64,000 nucleotides of DNA, taken from positions 682,001 to 746,000 of the forward strand of contig NZ_AP017560.1 of the NCBI RefSeq assembly GCF_003967015.1, in the 5' to 3' direction. This document shows positions 58,467-64,000 of this stretch, piece after piece. Source of the DNA: Pseudanabaena sp. ABRG5-3 (GTDB lineage: Bacteria > Cyanobacteriota > Cyanobacteriia > Pseudanabaenales > Pseudanabaenaceae). Under the pieces are notes generated by a model. The model had not been told where the DNA came from, searched no databases, and saw only the letters and a program-made list of their open reading frames with translations. Each line of letters starts with the position of its first letter. Positions within the stretch are counted from its first letter, which is position 1. A program made the position numbers and the translations under genes.

Positions 58467-60035
58467 ATGAAAATGATCGATATTTTTACTGTCATTTTAA
58501 TTGCCCTTGGCGGATTCGTCATGTTTCTTTCGATCAAAGAGACACAACGGATTCTAGACTTGCTCAAAGACAGTAAATATCAGAAGCTTTGGTACATTCT
58601 CAGAGCGTTGATGATTTTCTTTCTCTTAGGATATCTAGGCGTAATTGTACTATTTCCCCTCAGAGTCCAGTGGTTAATCCTAGTTCTGACAGGAGTTATC
58701 TTCTTCTTTGGTGCTTTATTTGTTTACATGGTCGTCAAAATAGGCTTTCTGACGATTCGGGACTTATTGAAAACTAATATTTTAAGATTGCAATTGCAGC
58801 GAGAAAAGGAAACAGCCGAAGAGATTGCGCGGATTAAGTCTGAATTTCTAGCCACCATGAGCCATGAAATTCGCACCCCGATGAATGGAGTGATTGGTAT
58901 GACCAATCTCTTGCTTGGGACTTATCTTGACTCAGAGCAGAGAGAATATGTAGAAACCATCAATGCCAGTGGTGAATCTCTATTGATGATTATTAATGAT
59001 ATTTTAGACTTCTCAAAAATTGAAGCAGGCAAAGTTAACTTAGAAGTACAGCCTTTTGAACTGAGAGAATGTCTGGAGAGAGTTTTTAGTTTGTTTATTC
59101 CTAAATCCAATGAGAAAGGATTAAAACTATATTACTTAATTGATGTTAATGTTTCCCCATTTATCGAAGGTGATATTAATCGTTTACAGCAAATTTTGAT
59201 TAACCTAGTAGGTAACTCAATTAAGTTTACGTCAGTGGGAGAAGTCGTGGTCAGTGTGACCAAGTACAACGAAGAACAACTCCTTTTCACGATTAAAGAT
59301 ACAGGTATTGGCATTCCCTCTAACAAATTAGATAAATTATTTAAGCCCTTCTCTCAAGTGGATTCCTCAACTACACGCAAATTTGGTGGTACTGGTTTAG
59401 GTTTAGCGATTTCCCAAAACCTTACCAGATTAATGGGAGGTGATATCTGGGTTGAGAGTACTTTAGGCAAAGGGACAACCTTTCTATTTACGATCGCTTA
59501 TCATCCCGCAGATCAGAAGTTGTTGTCTACAGATAGCCATGTTATGCCAACTATTGAGAAACTGCATCTATTAGAGTTAGGCTTAAAGCATTCTAACGAT
59601 AATCACGCATCTAAAACTCTTACTAGTAATGTTCCCAAATTAGCAGATAGACTCCCTTTCAGGATTTTACTAGCTGAAGACAATCCCGTAAATCAGAAAT
59701 TAGCGAATCGACTTTTTGAAAAGATGGGCTATGAGATTGATGTTGCAACCAATGGCATGGAAGTGCTTGAAGCGCTCAATAAAAAGACCTACGATCTCAT
59801 TTTTATGGATGTGCAAATGCCTGAAATGGATGGTTTAGAGGCAACTCGACAGATTCGCGCTAAGGAGAAATTTGCTCAAGTTCCCAAATCTATTCAAATT
59901 ATTGCGATGACTGCCAATGCCATGCGAGGTGATCGCGAAAAATGTCTAGAAGCAGGCATGAATGATTACGTGACCAAGCCTTTTAAAATCGAGCAAATTC
60001 AATCCGCGATCGAGAAATGTGGGCAAAATCTGTGA
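58467..60035 (+). CDS. Hybrid sensor histidine kinase with receiver domain
   Basis: 522 aa. Two TM helices at about 8-25 and 40-95 (ALMIFFLLGYLGVIVLFPL, LILVLTGVIFFFGALFVYM), no extracellular sensor. HisKA with phospho-His in ATMSHEIRTPMNGVIGM near residue 132. HATPase: N box INLVGNSIKFT, G1 DTGIGIP, G2 GGTGLGLAI. C-terminal receiver about 395-520: LLAEDNPVNQKL, IFMDVQMPEMDG (phospho-Asp about 450), MTANAMRGD, VTKPFKIEQI. Histidine at the usual place for a further phosphorelay is absent, so a separate HPt is needed. No response-regulator gene adjacent. Confidence 0.92.
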   Translation: MKMIDIFTVILIALGGFVMFLSIKETQRILDLLKDSKYQKLWYILRALMIFFLLGYLGVIVLFPLRVQWLILVLTGVIFFFGALFVYMVVKIGFLTIRDLLKTNILRLQLQREKETAEEIARIKSEFLATMSHEIRTPMNGVIGMTNLLLGTYLDSEQREYVETINASGESLLMIINDILDFSKIEAGKVNLEVQPFELRECLERVFSLFIPKSNEKGLKLYYLIDVNVSPFIEGDINRLQQILINLVGNSIKFTSVGEVVVSVTKYNEEQLLFTIKDTGIGIPSNKLDKLFKPFSQVDSSTTRKFGGTGLGLAISQNLTRLMGGDIWVESTLGKGTTFLFTIAYHPADQKLLSTDSHVMPTIEKLHLLELGLKHSNDNHASKTLTSNVPKLADRLPFRILLAEDNPVNQKLANRLFEKMGYEIDVATNGMEVLEALNKKTYDLIFMDVQMPEMDGLEATRQIRAKEKFAQVPKSIQIIAMTANAMRGDREKCLEAGMNDYVTKPFKIEQIQSAIEKCGQNL

Positions 60036-60180
60036 GTAGAGAGTAACGTGCTTTGGGGAGCATCTCATCTTTGGCGTAGTCCCAATTTTCCTAAGTCTAG
60101 AACAAGGGGCTTAAGCCCCTTGTCTTTGCCAAATGTTCCAAAGTGAGATGCTCCCCGTGCTTTGCTCGTTACTCTCTACT
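60035..60180. repeat. 146-bp interrupted inverted repeat spanning two gene ends
   Basis: Outer arms AGTAGAGAGTAACG and CGTTACTCTCTACT, inner arms GGGGAGCATCTCA and TGAGATGCTCCCC, centre ACAAGGGGCTTAAGCC with its complement (also at 20927). The left end starts at the last base of the histidine-kinase stop codon; the right end contains the stop of the lipoprotein gene. It looks like a miniature element that also terminates both genes. Confidence 0.8.
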
Positions 60181-61036
60181 GGGAAATTAGAGCAAAACTA
60201 TTGGCAAATTGCTCAAAAGCTTTAGCTGTTGGACTATTTGGATCGCTTTTGTCACTTTTAGCAAGAGGTTGATAGTAGCGAACGGTATAGATGAATTTGT
60301 CAGCTTCGAGGGTTAAGACTTGAACTTTCCAGCTATTTGATGCGATCGCAGTAGTAAATTCCTTTTTCGAGCCAGACTTTGCCCCCTTAACTTTTGCATC
60401 AAAGGGAATCGTGACTAAATCTTTTGCATTTTCGGAACCGTCAGAAGCGATCGCTTTAGCATCACTCGGCTGCCTTGCCACAATCGTATAAACCTGTTGG
60501 CTTTGTTGCAGCTTTTGGAGGATTTTCTCTAGACTATTGCCATTAGCCAGATCAACTTCTTTACTAGGCGTAAATATGACCGTACTCGCGCCCGATGGTT
60601 CTAAACCAAGGTCGATCGCTTTCCAATCGGCAGGATAACGCAAGGTGTAACCCGCACCATTGTATTTACCCGTCGTTGCAGGTTTAGCATCCTCAGAGCG
60701 ACAAATCTCGATTTTGCTAGCATCCTGATTAGTTTGCAGGATATAGCGAGTATCCTCAGCAACTAAAGCAATTTCAAATCCCTCTTGAGTCGGCGCAACC
60801 GTTTGGCACAAATCAGTAACATTCGCAGGTTGTGGTTTTGTTGACTCCGCCGCGATCGCCACATTCGCCGATAGCTTAAGCTGCGATCGCAAATAGTTAA
60901 TCGCCTTCTCCGTCGCAGGATTAGCCGTTGGTGCAGAGGTGGGGCTAGGCGATACATTAGGCGATCCATTCTGCTGGCAACTAGCAACCATCAAAGCGAT
61001 CGCAGCAATTCCGATATAAGTTTGAAACTTTGGCAT
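60176..61036 (-). CDS. Lipoprotein, unknown function
   Basis: 286 aa. Signal peptide with lipobox: IAAIALMVASC, Cys about residue 20, then a Pro/Ser/Thr-rich linker. The mature part begins with EKAINYLRSQLKLSANVAIA and has two similar beta-rich halves (YTLRYPADWKAIDLGLEPSG, TVIFTPSKEVDL). This resembles uncharacterised cyanobacterial lipoproteins of PsbP-like fold (AGYTLRYPADW), a guess. Outer face of the inner membrane or outer membrane. Single gene. Confidence 0.7.
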   Translation of the reverse strand: MPKFQTYIGIAAIALMVASCQQNGSPNVSPSPTSAPTANPATEKAINYLRSQLKLSANVAIAAESTKPQPANVTDLCQTVAPTQEGFEIALVAEDTRYILQTNQDASKIEICRSEDAKPATTGKYNGAGYTLRYPADWKAIDLGLEPSGASTVIFTPSKEVDLANGNSLEKILQKLQQSQQVYTIVARQPSDAKAIASDGSENAKDLVTIPFDAKVKGAKSGSKKEFTTAIASNSWKVQVLTLEADKFIYTVRYYQPLAKSDKSDPNSPTAKAFEQFANSFALISQ

Positions 61037-61078
61037 AACATAAAACGAGATCTAGCACCCATCATAATGCTTAGAGGA

Positions 61079-61103
61079 AGAAGGGGCGCAAAGCGCCCCT
61101 TCT
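61079..61103. repeat. Hairpin between the divergent lipoprotein and MAPEG genes
   Basis: AGAAGGGGCGC and GCGCCCCTTCT around AAA. It lies in the shared upstream region of two divergent genes, so a role in attenuation or as a repeat is more likely than termination. Confidence 0.6.
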
Positions 61104-61133
61104 CCTAGCGATAAATTAACAACTAATCATCAA

Positions 61134-61541
61134 ATGGATATCAAAACACTAGTATTTCCTGCGATCGCTACCATCGGCGCATTGCTCGTTTATTTTGGCT
61201 TAGGCATTGGTGTGGGCGTGGCCCGTGTTAAATACAAAATCATGCCGCCACAAACTACAGGTAACGAAGACTTCGAGCGGGTTTATCGCGCCCACCAAAA
61301 TACCCTTGAGCAGATTGTGATCTTTTTGCCATCTCTATGGCTATTCAGCATTTATGTAAATCCCAACTGGGGCGCAATTTTAGGTGCTGCTTGGATTGTG
61401 GGTCGGATTCTCTATGCTTGGGGCTATTACATTGAAGCCAGCAAACGCGCCCCTGGAAATGCGATCGCTTCTTTAGCTACCCTTGCTTTGATCTTTGGCA
61501 CACTCTTTAATTTGGTACGCGGATTGCTGTTTGTCAATTAG
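61134..61541 (+). CDS. MAPEG-family membrane protein (microsomal glutathione S-transferase-like)
   Basis: 135 aa, four TM helices. ERVYRAHQNTLEQIVIFLPS near residue 50 contains the conserved R-x-x-x-N-x-x-E of the MAPEG family; VGRILYAWGYYIEASKRAPG near 90 is the second hallmark. The family acts in glutathione-dependent detoxification or leukotriene synthesis in animals; bacterial substrates are unknown. Integral inner-membrane trimer expected. ATG 61134, no good Shine-Dalgarno visible. Confidence 0.85.
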   Translation: MDIKTLVFPAIATIGALLVYFGLGIGVGVARVKYKIMPPQTTGNEDFERVYRAHQNTLEQIVIFLPSLWLFSIYVNPNWGAILGAAWIVGRILYAWGYYIEASKRAPGNAIASLATLALIFGTLFNLVRGLLFVN

Positions 61542-61584
61542 CATTCCAAATTGTTATTTCGCCCACTACGCCGACAAAATAACA

Positions 61585-61727
61585 ACTGATGTTACGTGGA
61601 AGGCTGTAAAGCCCTCACCCCTAGCCCCTCTCCCGCAGGAGAGGGGAACAAGAAAATAATATGGGTTTTGCTCCCCTTCTCCTGCGGGAGAAGGGGTTGG
61701 GGGATGAGGGTTCCACGTAACATCAGT
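61585..61727. mobile_element. 143-bp element with 17-bp terminal inverted repeats carrying the CCCTCACCCC repeat
   Basis: ACTGATGTTACGTGGAA (61585-61601) and its exact complement (61711-61727). Inside, CCCTCACCCCTAGCCCCTCT (from 61612) and an inverted second copy to 61710, each with a CCCGCAGGAG-type stem. Flanking AACA on both sides may be a 4-bp target duplication. The truncated copies of the inner repeat at 4588 and 7213 suggest this is the parent form. The rest of the 61542-61863 gap holds no gene. Confidence 0.82.
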
Positions 61728-61863
61728 AACAATTAAGCTTTGCCATATCGTGAAATCAAAGCCTTAACGACAAACCTCTTCAACTTGATGGATAGGAGTC
61801 TAGAGAATGAAAATGTCATAATCGACTGTGTATTAATACTCAGCGAAATTAGTAATACCAATT

Positions 61864-62385
61864 ATGTCTAAACTTGTCGCGATCGCCGCGAGCTTATATT
61901 TTGTTACTCTTGCTTATTTCGGATTTGTTCCTGCGGCTTCGGCAAATTCCCTTACCCATACCCTAAATTCTGCGATCGCAACACCTATGGCAATTTTTTC
62001 CTTTTCTGGCACACGCCCCACTAATCTCGGCGTAACTAATGGCAAGCTTCTTGATTGCCCTAATTCTCCTAACTGTGTATCGAGCCAAAGCACCGATGCT
62101 GAACATAAAATCGCGCCCTTGACCTACACAGGCGATCCAGCCACAGCCTTGACAGATCTCAAGGCTGTGATCGAGAGCCTGCCCCGCACCAAAATTATTA
62201 CCGCTGAAGGTAATTATATTTATGCGGAGTTTACAAGCAAGCTCATGGGCTATGTCGATGATGTGGAGTTTTACTTAAATGCTGACAAGGGCATCATTGA
62301 GGTGCGTTCTGCCTCACGTCTTGGTCAATCTGATCTAGGCGTAAACCGCGATCGCATCGAAACCATTCGCACCAAATTTGCTTAA
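61864..62385 (+). CDS. DUF1499 family exported protein
   Basis: 173 aa. N-terminal signal peptide (LVAIAASLYFVTLAYFGFVP, about residues 3-25, cut near ASA). The DUF1499 domain begins with LLDCPNSPNCVSSQ near residue 60 (Cys-x5-Cys-x-Ser), then PRTKIITAEGNYIYAEFTSK and SASRLGQSDLGVNRDRIETI. Found in cyanobacteria and plastids; function unknown, a thylakoid-lumen or periplasmic protein. Single gene, followed by two hairpins. Confidence 0.88.
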   Translation: MSKLVAIAASLYFVTLAYFGFVPAASANSLTHTLNSAIATPMAIFSFSGTRPTNLGVTNGKLLDCPNSPNCVSSQSTDAEHKIAPLTYTGDPATALTDLKAVIESLPRTKIITAEGNYIYAEFTSKLMGYVDDVEFYLNADKGIIEVRSASRLGQSDLGVNRDRIETIRTKFA

Positions 62386-62396
62386 TAAACCCCCCA

Positions 62397-62463
62397 TTTG
62401 TAAGGGGCGGCGCGAAGCGCCGCCCCTTACAAATAAACAGCGTACTTTGTGCGCTGTTTATTT
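62397..62463. terminator. Two hairpins after the DUF1499 gene
   Basis: TTTGTAAGGGGCGGCGC, GAA, complement (62397-62433). Second stem AAATAAACAGCG with CGCTGTTTATTT (62431-62463), followed by T-rich sequence. The second resembles an intrinsic terminator. Confidence 0.75.
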
Positions 62464-62553
62464 TTTGTTATCGCGCAAATAACTGATACATATCATTCAA
62501 TCGATACCATTGAGATTTATGATTGTGATTGGTAAAAAATCTAGAGAAAGTTT

Positions 62554-62880
62554 ATGGGAATGGCAGTTGGTTTGGTCGAGGTGTTGGGGCATCCACCCGC
62601 ACTCTCCGTTGCTGACACAATGGTTAAAGCTGCGAAAGTCACTTTTGTGGGCTACGAAAAAGTTAGTGGCGCTCGCCTCACCATCATCATTCGCGGGCCT
62701 GTGGGCGATGTCAAAAGAGCCGTTGAAGCAGGTGTAGAGGCAGCTAAAAAAATTGAAGTTTTAAGTTCTAAGGACAAAGCATTATTCCTTTCTGCAACCG
62801 TAATTCCCCGTCCCCATGAAAATCTCGAAGCAATCACTAAGACGATGCAGTTTAGTTCAGCTATGGATCAATTCCGCTAA
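62554..62880 (+). CDS. Carboxysome shell protein, CcmK family (BMC domain)
   Basis: 108 aa, one BMC domain forming hexameric tiles of the carboxysome shell. Seen: AVGLVEVLGHPPALSVADTM at the start, VTFVGYEKVSGARLTIIIRG (pore-strand region), and the end RPHENLE with AITKTMQFSSAMDQFR. The usual CcmK1/K2 FPAV in the first helix is HPPA here, so it is a divergent satellite copy (K3-K6 type) placed away from a ccmKLMN operon. Exact subtype cannot be fixed by eye. Upstream of aroQ by 51 bp, perhaps co-transcribed. Confidence 0.9.
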   Translation: MGMAVGLVEVLGHPPALSVADTMVKAAKVTFVGYEKVSGARLTIIIRGPVGDVKRAVEAGVEAAKKIEVLSSKDKALFLSATVIPRPHENLEAITKTMQFSSAMDQFR

Positions 62881-62931
62881 TCAAGGAAAAAGTTAAAAGG
62901 ACAAAGAAAAAAGAAGAATTTAGATCAAATA

Positions 62932-63369
62932 ATGAAAATTTTGGTTCTGCATGGGCCAAACCTCAATATGTTGGGCTTACGGGAGCCAGAGGTATATGGC
63001 AGCACCACATTAGCGCAAATTAACGATCGCCTAACTCAGGACGCGACAGAGTTAGGCGCAGAATTAACATTTTTGCAATCCAATCATGAGGGTGTCCTGA
63101 TTGACACAATTCATGATGCTTTTCAGGTGCAACAGGGGATTTTGATTAATCCGGGGGGCTTAACCCATACCAGTGTGGCTCTCAGAGATGCGATCGCCTC
63201 AGTAAATATTCCTACCGTAGAAGTACATTTGAGCAATATTCATAAGCGCGAAGAATTTCGTCACCATTCATTTATTGCGCCCATTGCGATCGGGCAGATT
63301 AGCGGCTTTGGTGCAGAGAGCTATCGCTTAGGACTTAGGGCATTAGTTGCTCATATATCAAAGTTATGA
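62932..63369 (+). CDS. aroQ: 3-dehydroquinate dehydratase, type II
   Basis: 145 aa, third step of the shikimate pathway. Signature: [20 protein letters not shown] at residues 4-23, catalytic Arg18 and Tyr23 region intact, [18 protein letters not shown] near 48, [16 protein letters not shown] near 72 and [18 protein letters not shown] near 98 (His). Dodecameric cytosolic enzyme. The last codon overlaps the ATG of the next gene (TTATGA), so the two are translationally coupled, which is a curious pairing of aromatic and nucleobase metabolism. Confidence 0.95.
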   Translation: MKILVLHGPNLNMLGLREPEVYGSTTLAQINDRLTQDATELGAELTFLQSNHEGVLIDTIHDAFQVQQGILINPGGLTHTSVALRDAIASVNIPTVEVHLSNIHKREEFRHHSFIAPIAIGQISGFGAESYRLGLRALVAHISKL

Positions 63370-64000
63370 CAGAACCTTCGCATTATTGGATTGTTAATAC
63401 GCGCATTCCCAATTGTTTTATTGATCAAGCAATTCTCAATCAAGCGGTAGATCTACCCATCGCAACAACTTTACAACGCGATCGCCTATTTCCCTGTCAT
63501 CTAGAAATCACGAATGGTTTAGTCTCTTCCATAGTTCCTAATTTTCCTGATTCACTCACTTCCCAAATTCCTACCGAGAGTTTACCAATTGTTGATGCAA
63601 AGCAAGGACTGATGGTTCCATGTTTTGCAGATTTGCATACCCATCTTGATAAAGGACATATTTGGGAACGGAGTCCTAATCTAGATGGTACATTTCAAGG
63701 CGCACTTAATGGCATCTATCGTGACTGTACAGAGCATCGCAACTGGAACTATGAAGATCTCTATCGCCGCATGGAATTTGGGCTGAAGTGCAGCTATGCC
63801 CACGGAACCAAAGCAATTCGTACCCATTTAGATTGTCCTCCCCATCAGTTTGAAACTACCTTCCAAGTATTTAAGGAACTGCGAGATAAATGGAAAGATA
63901 AAATTACTTTGCAAGCCGTATCTCTAGTAAAGCTTGCCTACTTTGAGACTCCAGAGGGTGAGCAATTTGCAGATGTAGTCGCTGAAGTTGGTGGCATCAT
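63366..64000 (+). CDS. Cytosine deaminase-like amidohydrolase (3' part beyond window)
   Basis: About 211 residues visible, frame open at 64000. [20 protein letters not shown] near residue 82 has the metal-binding H-x-H of the amidohydrolase superfamily, and [13 protein letters not shown] near 145 is the third ligand region typical of the CodA/cytosine deaminase group. Reaction: deamination of cytosine or a related heterocycle. The start ATG 63366 overlaps the aroQ stop. Active-site residues of the C-terminal half are not visible. Confidence 0.85.
   Translation, partial: MTEPSHYWIVNTRIPNCFIDQAILNQAVDLPIATTLQRDRLFPCHLEITNGLVSSIVPNFPDSLTSQIPTESLPIVDAKQGLMVPCFADLHTHLDKGHIWERSPNLDGTFQGALNGIYRDCTEHRNWNYEDLYRRMEFGLKCSYAHGTKAIRTHLDCPPHQFETTFQVFKELRDKWKDKITLQAVSLVKLAYFETPEGEQFADVVAEVGGI

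Overview
The window looks like chromosomal DNA of a filamentous or unicellular cyanobacterium, most likely close to Pseudanabaena. The evidence is the very frequent HIP1 octamer GCGATCGC, a carboxysome-type BMC shell protein, a PucC/BCD chlorophyll-carrier homologue, a PAP/fibrillin protein, DUF1499, DUF29, DUF4168 and DUF433/DUF5615 genes, and a pilMNOQ operon without pilP. Genus is an inference from gene content only.

Layout. 1-3617: a partial Ser/Thr kinase, tRNA-Lys(CTT), a secreted glycine-zipper protein, a DEDD-type exonuclease-like protein and an NrtR-type Nudix regulator. 3669-11577: a one-strand gene island facing nrtR. It encodes a PP2C phosphatase, two tandem ADP-ribosylglycohydrolases, a kinase-like protein with a zinc ribbon, an antitoxin/PIN pair, a nicotinamidase-like hydrolase, a 53-aa RHH-like protein, an OGFr-domain protein and a vWA protein. 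Its promoter has a consensus -35/-10 overlapped by two 21-bp palindromes of NrtR type (GT-N7-AC core). Phosphatase, kinase and vWA recall the TerY-P triad; the rest is NAD/ADP-ribose chemistry. This is one of the two best candidates for an undescribed system.

11578-19552: nested miniature elements, an ankyrin protein, PAP/fibrillin, rpmJ (C-minus type), a WecA/MraY-family transferase, a complete IS4-like insertion sequence with 9-bp target duplication sitting inside a miniature element, and bifunctional putA. 19553-24090: a HEPN-motif gene, then a toxin-antitoxin island made of segmental duplications with repeated DUF29 stubs, DUF433/DUF5615, HigBA-like genes and a PD-(D/E)XK-like protein. 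24182-27246: a LuxR-type response regulator and a membrane adenylate cyclase.

27282-34180: an AT-rich, HIP1-poor cluster: HerA/VirB4-like ATPase, two membrane proteins (one with an FHA-like N-terminus) and a protein with two tandem copies of a domain resembling polymorphic-toxin type 46. This is the second candidate system. 34259-43449: MscS channel with a cyclic-nucleotide-binding-like domain, GHL10 hydrolase, alanine racemase, CsaB, two single-domain FHA proteins and prfB with its programmed +1 frameshift. 43550-49873: a DUF4168 protein and pilM-N-O-Q. 50064-58355: tRNA-Thr(GGT), TPR protein, chlorophyll-transporter homologue, DUF29, a PIN toxin-antitoxin pair and a STAND-like NTPase divided over several genes, ending in a broken TPR gene with exact 120-bp repeats. 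58467-64000: hybrid histidine kinase, lipoprotein, MAPEG protein, DUF1499, CcmK-family shell protein, aroQ and the start of a cytosine-deaminase-like gene.

Almost every intergenic gap holds a long perfect hairpin. Several fall into families with terminal inverted repeats, and in three places one element is inserted into another with a readable target-site duplication.
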